Shown: one piece after another, positions 32,653 to 45,900 of the stretch | Layout: each line of letters begins with the position of its first letter | How positions within the stretch are numbered: the first letter of the stretch is position 1 | Assembly: GCA_964020085.1 (NCBI GenBank) | Contig: OZ026608.1 | Span: forward strand, 14,127,479-14,191,478 | Source: Micromussa lordhowensis | Lineage: Eukaryota > Cnidaria > Anthozoa > Scleractinia > Lobophylliidae | Reading direction: 5' to 3' | DNA: 64,000 nt | The notes under the pieces: generated by a model | What the model saw: only the letters and a program-made list of their open reading frames with translations | What the model was told of the DNA's origin: nothing | The model's database searches: none | Made by a program: the position numbers and the translations under genes

Positions 32653-35600
32653 ATGGTAAGTACGTGTTTTGGAGAAAACATTATATTCCGTTAAGAGAAA
32701 AAAAAACTATATTCGTGAAGTTTGAAATCAACTCGATTTGAGTTCATTTTAATTTTAAAACAAAAGGTAAACGAACAGGCGGTTCTAAAGTGATCAGTGA
32801 AACACGACCATTTATTAACTTTACATGTACTCCTTTCAGCTCAAACCCATTCTTAACCAACATGAGAATATAATACACAGTGGGATGAAATATTTTATCT
32901 TTTGCTCGATCTCTGTGAAAGTAAAGAATTACTTTCTTTTTAGTAAAATACGACAACGTAAGTAATCAAAACTTTGGCCTGTATCGTTTACGACCACCTT
33001 ATTTCCGTTAACCGTCAGGTAGACCAGAAAGTATAGGTTATAAATCATATTTCTTTTAAGATTCGCATTTCTAACCTATGACTGTAAATCATAACTGGAA
33101 TTATGAAAGAAATATGAATATATCGTTTGGATATATATTTTAATTAATATATTCAATCCATAAATTTTTAGTTCAAGTAAAAGACAAAGCTACTTCCAAA
33201 GTTTAGCTTTGTATATCAATCAGCTGAAGATGACAGGAGAATCTGTCGAAACATGTCTTTTAAACTTAAAAGTTTTGTCATTTACTTGAAATTCTTGACT
33301 TGCCTGCTTCTATCAAGACCCTTTGGAAACATCAATTTTTATGTTTTAATTAATGCCTAGCGTGTTGTTTTCCTGTCGAATTAAAGGGATCTTAAAACAT
33401 AACCAATTACGAATTCGAAATTTCACTTAATTTATTGAGAAAATAGCCTCAACCTTAATCATTTCTCTGTAATTGATAGCTTTGCGTTTGTTCAAGACTT
33501 GCTTCATATTTATAAAATCGAACGCAGATTAAGAAAAGGTTTGTTCTCATCAATTTTACGAGCAGCTGGTCACGTAGCTTACAAGAATTAGAATGAGATC
33601 ATTTGCAAATATACACAGTGGAATCACGCAAGTAACTCAGTTTGGTCAACTTTTTGTGTGGCGCGATTATTACCATTATTATCACATTTTTTTTTCCTTG
33701 GCTCCTTATATATACTTATGCGAAGGCAAGCAGATGAGTTTTGAGATTGCAGACATTCATCATCATTGATGTTTGACGTTATATATCAAACACGAAAGAC
33801 TGTGTTTGATCACATTTCCAAACAACGAAAAGAGGCTTGAAAATACGACGCGTAGTGGAGTATTTTTGACGAACATCGAGGTGTTTGGATGTTTGGTTAA
33901 ACAAATGTTCTCAATCGCAACAAAGACTAAGAAGAAACTGGAAAATAAGATAGTAAAAAGCTATGCTAATTAGAATCAGATATCAACACCACAACGGTCA
34001 TGTTTTCCTTTGACTGAACTTGATAAATTAGAACTAAGCTTGACAAGAAATTCCCCGAGCTAATATGTCGGGAGACCTGCGTCGCAGACGATGGAAGAAC
34101 GTTTTCGGGTATATTTCGAATTTTCTACTCAACCGAAGCTTTTAACAATTAATGCGTTTTGAAAAAATCTAAATCCTTTCTCTAGCGATTCGCTGTTTAT
34201 TATGCAAAGCTAAAAGTGTAATTACCGGCCAGTTGATTTTTTCATAGAGATGTCACAACCTTTTCTAAATCCGCTATCACATAAACGGTTTTTGAAATTA
34301 TCATATATATTACTTGTCTGAGGTCCAAATGGCTATGTCGCACAATTAATATCTTACCTCCCAAGCAAAATTAAAACCTGGAAGTTAAGTTATTAGATTA
34401 AAATCGTAGGTAAATAATTTTTTCGTCAATATTAGAAAAACAAGGTACATGAAATCACTTGTCCGTGGCAAAGTAGGCTATCATGAACTAAATAGTGATT
34501 CACTCCTGCGAGAACAGTGGCTATGTGGATTTGGAATTGCTTTTATTATTTTCTTACCAACAATTATTTTTCCCTTGTATTAAAAATATTTATACTAAAA
34601 ATATAAAGATTTAGAAAGATTTAAAAAGATTTAAAAAGAGTTAATGGTTTAAAAGTCAAGGGCTTATGTCGCTGACAGTGAGAACGTCAGTTCGATGTTT
34701 ATTTTAACCGGTTCTTGGATGTGCTTTCCCATCTCGAGGTTATTTGAAACTTTGAGAGGGACACTTTTTCTCTATACCGAAGCTTTCCGTAGCCTGTTAT
34801 TCACCTTTTCAAGCGGATGTTTAATTTTCTCGGCGTTGCCATAGCAACTACATACAACTTAAGCCAAAAACTTTTTTTTTGCCAGAATTAGTCGCTTCAA
34901 ATTTTCGTTTTCAAGGGCTTATGTCGCTGACAGTAAGAACGTCAGTTCGATGTTTATTTTAACCGGTTCTTGGATGTGCTTTCCCATCTCGAGGTTATTT
35001 GAAATTTTGAGAGGGACACTTTTTCTCTATACCGAAGCTTTCCGTAGCCTGTTATTCACCTTTTCAAGCGGATGTTTAATTTTCTCGGCGTTGCCATAGC
35101 AACTACATACAACTTAAGCCAAAAACTTTTTTTTTTGCCAGAATTAGTCGCTTCAAATTTTCGTTTTCCTGATTTTCCTAAACCAACTTTGCAGAATTTG
35201 AATTAATTTTCCATCGCTTTACTATTAAAATGTCGGATACAATATGGCGGATTAAATAACGTTGTATGACGTCATAGGCGGCAAAATATCACAGAGAGAG
35301 CTGTTTGCTATGGCAGTTAGATCGTGTCTACAATGTTGGCGATGGTCATGTTGTAAAATCAATGTATTCACAACTATCGAAAGAAAGTCTCTCTTGAATT
35401 AGATGGTATATGTGACAAGATTGGTTACATTTGCTAGGTCTGAGGGCCATAAACATAAATTCAATTTAAACTAGCGAAATTAATTACGTTAAGAAAGTGT
35501 TAATCTGAGTTGTGTCGTTGTATTCCTATAGGAGCAACTCTCGGACGAACAAATACAAGGTAAATGCTAGATCACCGTCTCTTGGTAAATGTAACTTGGT

Positions 35601-38600
35601 AAATGTAACTTCCAGGCGATTGGCGATTGTGATAGTTGAGGCGCGCTGTTTTGATAGCAAAGGCGCCAGAATGAATATGAAACCCAGAGCTGCAATTATC
35701 TTTAAAAATTTAAAGCGTTCATGGGTAAGACAATTCACATTCTTAGGAGCCCATGTTTTCAAGATGAGTCTTGTCTACACTGTAAATTTAAACGATCTGG
35801 GCTATCTAAGTAAGGGCCAAAATGGTCTAATTTTAGCAATATATCAAACACGAAAGATTTTGTTTGACCACATTTCCAGACACCGAGAAGAGAGTTGAAA
35901 AAACGACGCACAGCGGAGTATTTATGAAGAACTTTTAGGTGTTTGGAAATGAGGTCAAACACTGTCCTGAGTGTTCGATGTATCCTCTCAATTGAAACTA
36001 AAACTGATATCCTGTGTGTAAACTGGATGATTTATTAATGATTTATTAATGATTTATTAATGATTTATTAATGATTTATTAATGATTTATTAATGATTTA
36101 TTAATGATTTATTAATGATTTATTAATGAGTTTATCCTCATGCATGTCACGATTGGGCCAAATTAACCGCGTTAAGTATATTTTTGATAAACGAGCCTTA
36201 ATTATTATTATAAATGCCCTAGTGTTTACTAAATTATTCTATTGCTCTTCTGTTTGGAGCAATACTACCCAAGCTAATCTTGACAAGCTCCAAGCTGTAC
36301 AGAATTTTGCTTGTCGCATTTTGTGCGGCGCAAAAAAGTTTGAACACATAACTCCTTTGCTGAAAGGCTTGCACTGGCTACCAATCAGGCAACAACTTTA
36401 TTTTCGTTTTGCCGTTCTGGTTTTCAAGTGCATGACGAGATGTGCTCCCGAGTATTTGACATCTAAGCTCGTCAGAAGATCCGCCGTCTCAACAAGGAAT
36501 ACAAGAAATAATCAACTCTTGGACATTCCGCTCTTCGGCACAGCAAGTGGCCAAAGAACCTTCCAATATAGAGCAACCTCTCTATGGAATGCGTTGCAGC
36601 CTGCACTTAAACTCAGCCCATCTGTAACGGTGTTCAAGCGTTTACTTAGGCAAAAGCTTTTTAATGACTACTTTACTTAATTTTTTAACTTTTATCTATT
36701 TATCATTGTCATGTATTTAGGTTTTAATTAGGTATTGTATTTTGACTCTGAAAAGCCCCTTGGGGACGAGCCAATAAAGTATGTATGTATGTATATAAAA
36801 CCACGGGCTGAGTCTCAGAAGGACCTTAAAGAATTAAATCAATTTAATAAAGAATATAATCAGTTTCACCTTTGTAGCCAGATATGAGTACCAAAAATGT
36901 TTATATTAGTTTCTGTTACATTACACTGCATTTACACTCTTTATAAATTAAGTCAATTTAATATACTCTTCTGTCTAATTCTCGGTTATTTCCACTGTTG
37001 TAGCGGCTAACTAGAAAGCTTTTTGGCCACTACGTACTTTTCTCCTATTTAAGGTAGCTTTTGCGGTCTGAGTTTGTAGTTTTGTTGAAGTGCCACTGAA
37101 ACGGAATTTTCGTATGCTATTTTATTTACTCAAACTATAGTTCAAACGTGCTTATAATCATGGTGAACTTTATTTTTGTCAAATCGTAACGGAAAGTGCT
37201 ATTTATCGGGGCTCTGGAACCGAGTTTAGGGACCTTCTGACGTCACTGGTTGTATTCACGCAGAAAAACGCGATAGTTTCTCTCATATTTCACTTGATTT
37301 ATTCCAGTTTATTCTTCATATTGTCGTTACCCACTAATTCTCTACCTCGTAATTTCTGTCCAGCCTTGACAGAAAATACACATTTTAGACCTTGGAAGGA
37401 GCTAAAGAGTTTAGATTCACCAAAATGAATGCGACAGATTAATGCAGTTTAGCACACCTTTCAAACATCTTGAGTACACTATTGGAGACTTCGAAGAACG
37501 AAAAAGTGGTGTCTATTATATCAAGACCTGAAGTCTAAACACGATATACTGTCCCTTATTTTCATTCTGGATCTGAAATTTGGATTCTCACATTTATCTT
37601 AAGGATTAACAAGGTTTGAATTTATCCTCGGCAACTTTACTACATAAAAAGCGGTAAGCGCATCAACCAAGTTATTTACGGTCCACAAGCTTTGAGTCGA
37701 GTCCTCGATTTCATTCAGAAGGCATCATTTTATGATACTAGTAGGTGAGAGTTGTTGTGGTAGACGAAGAGAATCTATGGAAATTGTGATCTGCAGCCGG
37801 GTTTGCTTTTCGTCGCCGCACACATCTCAGTGTAACAAAGCGGGAATTTCGCTTCCTTTTAAGCCTATCTACCAGTATTTCACGGCCGAGGGATTGCTGA
37901 GTTCCTAACATATACTTATTTCTATGATCTTTATTTAATTTTATCCAAGTTCAAAGTAACACGTAAGAACAACACTTGTTTAGACTCCGGGCTTAGACTC
38001 CCTTCCAAAATATGGCCTAATTTGCATATATCACCTTTCACCGTCAACCGTGACCGTCACGCTTTCTCTCGTTTCTCGAAAACAAGGAAACTTAGCAGCC
38101 TAGTTTAGCCTTAGTTCGCTCCCTCCATAAAGAAAAACGTTTCTTGAATTGTTGCTTTTGCGATAACTTGTGGGATGCAGCAGATATAACTGGACGAAAG
38201 GTCAAGACTATAAATGTCCGCGGTGAATCTCACAAAGCGCCCGGTTTCCTATCGATTTGAAGCATCCAGAATTTAGTCGACTACTGAGGGGTAATCGAAT
38301 TTTTAATCGAAATGTTATAGTAAGGCCCAAACTTTATTATTTTAAAAGCAAAATTCTCAGAAACGAAGATTTCGTTTCAGTGGCACTTTAAGTAAATGAA
38401 TTTTATGAAGACATGATTGATCTGATCTTTCATATCTTCACTTTTAAGGTGGCTCGATACAGTTTCCAGTACTTTCCAAGACTTAGAGTTTGATGGGTCG
38501 TTATAACCACTCTATATCAGTTGATACCAAAATCATGGTATCAAAAAACTGCCCAATCATTGGTGAACAAGTTGCTGTCAATTTCATGACACAATAGGTT

Positions 38601-39749
38601 ACCATAACAACAATATGACCTGCTAAAAACACCCTTAATTTTAGCTTTAAGCGCTTATAACTCGAAAACGAGCTCGGTGACCCCCATTTTTTATTATCGA
38701 ATTGTAATTAACATGATAAGATGCAACTTTTTGCAAAGTTTAAAAAAATTCTACGGAGGGGGTTCAGAGCCACCTTAAATTTTCGAAAAATTAGAGCGGT
38801 TGTAATGACCAACAAACTCTAGGACTTGTAAAGTACTGGAAACTGTTTCGAGCCACCTTTTAATGAACTTTCTGTAACTAAAATAAGTTTAAGGAATTGA
38901 AGATTTTTTGGGCCCAGATTGTACTCGTGGAAATCTCCGTGGCTACTTGCCACTTTAGGGCTCCAATAGATCTTTGACGTCTACAGTCATAGTGATGTTG
39001 CAAACCAGGGATGGATTGTTCAAAGCCCGGTTAAGCTAACCCAGGGAGCGAGAATTTTGAGTTTAAATTTGCAACTGTTTGGTGAGTTTTTCTGTTTATA
39101 TCGTTTATCCTTCAGCTTTGAGTTTGAATAATCTAACTACCCAAACCATAAGCAGTGAAGAACATTTTTAAACACGAAAAATTAATACTTCGGTTAACTT
39201 TTGACCCTGGGTTAGCGTTAACCTGCTTTCGAACAACCCGACCCAGTACTAAGCAGTTGACAGATGTTTCAGCTTTCAAAGAGCTCATATCCCGCAATAT
39301 TTACCCTAAATCATTTTACTATTTTGTAGAATATAAAGACGCCTTTTGCTTGTTCGATCGCGACAGTAATGGCATTATAACAACAAGGGAACTGGGGTCT
39401 GTTATGAGGTCACTTGGGTTCAATCCCACGGATCACGAGCTACAGGTCATGATCAACTCAGTCGATTACGATGGTAAGTATGTATTTCTGGTATGGCCGG
39501 ATGGGAGACTCCCGGCGGGGGGGGGGGGGGGGGGAGGGATGGATGGGAGACTCCCTGCGGGGGGGATGGATGGGAGACTCCCTGCGGGGGGTCTCTCATA
39601 TGCGTGCTCGTAGCCTCGCTTAGGGGTATAAATCAAGGATTCTGGCCTAACTTAGGGTGTTCATGACGAAACGCCATTATTTGTAGCTACCAAAGCGTCC
39701 TTTATGGTGCACTCGAAGAAATAATAAGTATGGGTTATTGACCAAGTGT

Positions 39750-39782
<33 letters not shown>

Positions 39783-39959
39783 TTTTTTGCGTGTTTATGG
39801 ACCGAGACGGAGTCGAGGTCCATAAACACGCAAAAAAAGAACGAGGCCGATATCAAGCCATCTTGACCGAACAAGCTTGGTCAATAAATGATTTATTATA
39901 TGGCTTTTGGGGAAATTTTTCTTGCGGGACAAGGCGGGTAGTCCCGAGCGGGCAAGATG

Positions 39960-39990
<31 letters not shown>

Positions 39991-42900
39991 CAGCGCAGGA
40001 TTTGATTCATCTTGCCCGCTCGCGGAGCTAGACATATAATAATAATATATAAAGAACGATGTTATTTCACTTTTTGAGCTCGATTTCCACGAGTCTCACT
40101 GGTCTTCATCATCATCATCATCTTTATTTAAAAACACTTTAAAATACATCAGGCATTAACAATTTAATATAAAAGCTACAACTTATTACGAAAAAACAGG
40201 TCCGATCTGCTAGCCCGAGCTCCTGTCCTGAACAGCGTCTTGAAATTGAGACTACTGTTTTAAGTGGCATCTTTTAGGGGTCAAATAGAGCTCGAGCCAC
40301 GCCCAGATTGGTCCCCTTTAGCTGCTAGGGGTCGAATTCAAATTTTCTGACGAGCAGTCCCGAAATGAAAACGTCCCTAAAATATCACTCAGTTCTTGAT
40401 GTGCAAACGTACGTTTCAATAGACATATTGTACCTCCTGCCATCACGGGTGTTTAAAAAGGTTCTACAGAGGAAGGCCTCTAAGACTTCTCAGAACAAAC
40501 TCTTCTAGAAACCAATATTTGAATACATTAGGAAATTAAAATGTTTGCTTCATTTTTGGTGAGACGAAAACGGATACTTTTAAAAACGCATTGGTGTTTT
40601 AGGATCTCGGAAGTGAATTTCTAGGACAGAAAACTAAGCCCTCTAACAAAACAAAAGCATAAAAAGAAACGAATCTTACCTCAACCATAATGCAAATCTT
40701 CATCAAAAGGCAACTGCAAATCCTTGTGAAAAACTGGCATTTGATTGAGCAACGTCCATTACTTACCGAAATCCACAAAGATCCACCCCTTCATACAAAA
40801 CATGACGGTCGCTCTTTGACATACTCGTGAATGTCAAACCGTAAAGAGGCTGAAATAGGGGCTTGAGAGTCGTCTAGGACTTTATTCAACTCCATTTTTA
40901 ACAGCCACTTGATTGCGCAGAAAATCACGCCACGTTCACCACTCCTAGAGAGTGGTAGTGGAAACGAGGCTTATAGATTGCCTCGACAGTTTACTGTTGT
41001 GCTATACATGCCATCGATTTTTATTTATACAATAACTGAGCCACTGCGCGCGTGCTCATTGGTCGATAGGTGTGTTTAGATGAGAGTATGTAAACACGGT
41101 TGTGACGTTTTAGATTCGCGCGTATTTTTAATTTTTTATTTTTTTCCGTGTTCACATAGCCACATCTAAACACTTGGAGGGTTGGGAGACATCTCAAAAA
41201 TTATGCAAACCCTCGACTACGTATCGGGTTTGCATACCTGTCTCGGAACTCTCCCAACTCTCCTCGTGTTTAGACGAGGCTAGGTAAACACGGTAAAAGT
41301 GCTCTATTGCTTAAATATATAAACGGCAACGACAGTTGTGCTACATGACATCGACCGTTTACGAAAGAGAAAATTGCGGCGTCAACATCGATATTGCTTA
41401 AGCTTCCTTTTGCTGAAATTTACGATACATTTATATTGTTGTCAAACTGTTTAAGTACTGTTTAAAACACGAGCAGCAGTGTTTTTAAACCCGATAAAAC
41501 ACGTGCTGCGAGTGTTTTGAACAGCTTCAAAAATAGCTTCAAAAATCCGCGATAACACCTACCTGCGAATTTTTCTATTGTTTCAAAAACCCGAGAAAAC
41601 ACGTGCATGCGAATTCTTCTGCGGCTTCGAAAACCCGAGAAAACGCGTGCATTGAGAACAATTGATTGAGATCTTTATATAAAGATCTCCGTGTGATCTT
41701 TATATAAAGATTACGTGTGATCTTTATATAAAGATCATGGTAGTCGTTCTCATTTTTACCAGGTATAAAGGTTCATGCACGTGATCAATTTGACGTCTCT
41801 GATAGGCTCATGTGCTTATGAATTATTAACGAGTTTTTTGAATTAGGATTAAAGATTGAAGTGCAGCCAGGATGAGACATAATCAAAATTACAGTACTAG
41901 TAGAAGCGTATGCTGGCAAAAAATGTTAAAAAAGAACATTAGCTTTCGGCTGTCGATCTCCTGTCCGCTCACAAAAGAGAGAAAAGAGGCTCTGCTCGCA
42001 GGGTGGATCCACAGCCTTCGACGAATAAAAAATGAAATGCAAACCGAGTAAATATATGCAAAAAAAGGCGAGATAAAAATAGAGAGAAGACTACATATTC
42101 AAAAAGAATACTATGCTGGTTTAGAATCGGCTTAGAATTATTGTCAGCATTCTTGGTAGCAGAGGTGTGCCAAACCTTAAAAGTTTTTCTAAAACGAAAA
42201 GTGCCTTTGCCAATGCATATGACACTAGAATTATCAAAATCTATGCGATGGTCGAATGACCACGCATGTTTCGCAATGTTTGACCATTAGCACATGTTTT
42301 GACATTCCTGATACGTTCTTTCTTACGAGTTTGCAACAAAAATTTCCTCTTCCCAAATTCAGACCATCTATTGAACATCAACCGAAAAACGGCGTAAAAT
42401 TTATAAAATACCCTATGCCGACTGTGATTGGTGTTATGTAGGCGAAACCGGCCAATGCAGTTTGGCGGACTGAAATTAAACTACTGCTGTGCTTTTGTTA
42501 CTGTTATTTACTGACTAAGAAAAATATGGCTACTCTTAAATATCTCATTTGGCGCTAGCTGCAGATCAGATTCAAACGTACCGGCGCACGAAAGACAGGC
42601 TTTGATGTATAGAGGAAGTTTACAAACGTTTGGAATTCTGATGATACTATTTCTAACTTACCATAAATGATTTTTAAGCTTAAAGCGTCAAAATAAACTC
42701 ACCCAAAACATAGCATACCAACCTAGTATCGTTCTCAGTAGCTCTAGTAGCGAGCATTATACAATGATTGTTTTAAAAATAGTAGTTTTTTTCAACATAC
42801 GACTGAACTTGTTAAGAAAGAAAGTTGAACTAGGGTTTATGGTTGCAATTCAATTAAGACTGATTTTACTATTTTTAACGATTAATGCATCAAATTGTGT

Positions 42901-45900
42901 TTATCTTACATGCAAACAACATTAAAACACGCCGATAGCACATGTTATTTACACGTCGACTACATCACGTCTGAGAACAAAAATCGCTCCCAGAAGTGAT
43001 TTCAAAATCTTGAATTGCATGATCGATGTGCTTTGATTTCGCGCACTTAGGCGTGAAGTTTCTTTAAACGCAATGTTATTTAAAATAGATAACAATATAT
43101 CTAGCTCAATATAAATCTTCTACTTTTGACTTTTTTAAAAAAATATATATCAGCGTAGGCTGGCAAAACGAAAACGTTTGTTTGAATACTCCCCAGAGGT
43201 TTGGGCGAAGATGTGCGGCCCGAACCTTGAAACCGGTATCTTATTTCAGACCAAGTCTGTGATTTTCTATAGCCTATTTCAGACCTGAGCCAAAAATCGA
43301 TACCCCATTTCATACCTCTAAAATTAATTGACAGCTCTAATTTATGAGCGCGGGTGAGCACACATGGCTGCTATTTGCCGAAGCATTTGCGAAGGGCTAC
43401 AAATTTGCCAATGTTGATTCGGACAAAGTAGTTTCTTGTAAACAAAATACTAAACGCCAAGACAGAGTGAAAAACATACCCAACTTCCTGCCAACATCCC
43501 TCAAAAACTATACCCTTTAGGGCAGGACTTGTAGCTATTTTGCCCATATAAGGGAGAACTCCCCCTTTCACTCGGAGTCTCTTGTACTGTTAATTATGAT
43601 GGCTATTCCTAAATTATCAGTTGTTTTTTCATGAGAAAATAACAATATGTTAGGTCAAAACACGCCGATAGCATGCTTTCAGAGGAGTCAATCACGTCAA
43701 TGGATTCTAATTTGAATAATTAAAAATTGCAATCAGTTCAAACTGAATGTCACTATCTGCAAATAAAAAAAATCGATTTGGAAAATTAATTATGTTTAGC
43801 ACCTGATCTGTATCGATACGGCTGAAAAAGCGTTCAAAAAGGAAGAAAACTTTAGTTTTCGTGTATTGCAAAGTTAAATCTCTTTTATTAATTGTCATTG
43901 AACTAACAATATTGAAGGAAAATTTGTTATCGCTTGAAGCACTAAATGATATGTTGACGGAGCGTTTTCATAATAAATTCTGAAGTACGCGAACTTAAAT
44001 TATATGTTTCAAACGTCGATATCATCTTGCTCTCAGATACCTCTTTGTCTTGAGATTCAGAATAATTGAAATCCCAACAAATATTGTTCAGATATACTAG
44101 CCATTTCTAAGGGAAAAAAGTGTTATCAAACATGATAAATGCAATGTACTTTAAATTTATATTTCATAATCGATCCCCCAGGCATAAGTATTTTCATCAC
44201 GTTTCAGGTTTTAATTCAAGGGGGAAAAATTATTACCGTCGCCTATATTTTATGCAAGGGAAAACGTTTTGAGAAAAAAATCACAAACTACCGAATCTCT
44301 CGATTAATTAGTGCCTGTGTATTTTCGTTTCGTTTAATTAATATCTTTTTTCGATTCGCTATATTCAACGTGCAACTCTAAATACGCGAAATTGCATTTA
44401 AGTTAACAATTATAGTCATTGAGAGTAATTAATAAATTAATCAGGAGTACATCAACAGTGGAAGAGATCACTAAAGTTATTTTATTATCTAGTAAGTAAG
44501 CGAGATTAAGCGAAAATTATTAACGAAATTATAGCGAAAATTATTTCAGATACTGTTCGCTTTTACTCCTCGTGCCAAATAAACAAAACTTGTACAGGCA
44601 TAAAATTCTCAGTGAGCTGTGTCTACAACGACAAACAAACGAAACTAGTCATTTCATTTTTTTTTTCATTAAAATATTGCATGCATTTTAGCTTAATCGC
44701 TGGTAATTTAACGTTTTTTAAACGCCCATACTTTCAGAAGGGAAAAAATATGCTGTGTTTAAAATGTGGGCATTCTGAGCGATTCGAAAAACAATGCAAT
44801 GATTAGGAACTAAGAATATATTGCGTGGGATGACTTTTTCCTTGAAAAGCAATTATATTTTTAGTATTTTTATTTTTTACCGTAGAATTATCTATTCCAA
44901 GAAACATAACGTCGTTGTATCTCAGATATTTTTCCCCTTCATGATTATTGCAATTCGCTGAAGTGAATATTCAAAATGACAGACTTGTAATTCAAACCTA
45001 AATGGATTGGCTTTCGAGAATAAATTTTATGACATTCATTTAATTTTGCTTTGGTTTTAACAGTAGAATAGAGTAAAATTTTGAATATAGTGGAGCCTCC
45101 AAAGGAAACGAGAATTGGTTAGAAAAATTGGGTTAAACTGAGGAGAGGGAAATGAGTTTTGGTTTGAATTATCGGCAGGTTCGAAAAAATGAGAGTTCGA
45201 TTCCCCGACACTGTATATGGTTCTAAACGAAAAAAAAAAGAAATATTTATAACCGTAGCATGGAGAGTACAATAGACTAATAGGTTATGAAATTATGACT
45301 TTTCTAGTAGCGTTTAACAGTTAAAAGACGAAATTAAACGTTTCAAGCTCTCGTTTCTTGATTTCTGTTGAAAACGTGACACCTGTAACCGAAAGCTAAC
45401 TAGTTTTTGGAATGACGTCAGCGGATTGTAGGGGGCGTACGTATGGTTTATCCATTAGTGACGTCACGCACTCGGGGAATAACCCTTATAAAGCTTTAAA
45501 ACCACTAAAGTTTGAGTCAAAATACAAGAAAAGCAAAAAGAAAAGTAAACTCTGGAGGCGAAGCAGTTTGAAATGGTAAGAAAGCAGAGCAAAGAGACAG
45601 ATCGTAAGTAACTTTTTTTAGCTTAGAAAACATTGATTACTGCATGCGGCTCTGAACAAAATTGAACATAACTGAAGGTGTCAGAAAAGAAAGGTAACGA
45701 TACAAAACACAAATCAATGAAACTCAAAACCTTAACTCAGCAAAAATAAATAGAAAAAAGCTCTGACGACAAGACATTTTGAAATCGGGTAAGAAAGCAA
45801 AGCAATGAGATTGACTGCAACTTATATTGTCTTTATTAACATTGAAGATAATAATTTACTACTTACCGCTGAGTAAAAAGCGACGAGAGTAAAAAAAGGC

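Larger units (their letters stand above)
32656..35531 (+). other. Intron 1 of the calmodulin-like gene
   Basis: GTAAGT donor and CCTATAG acceptor. It is AT-rich and contains a hairpin-type repeat at about 33777-33920, the 255-bp tandem duplication at 34657-35165, and no open frame of note. Confidence 0.65.

Noticed and set aside
45170..45210. GAGTTCGATTCCCC as a possible tRNA B box
   Set aside because: No A box or foldable acceptor and anticodon stems upstream.
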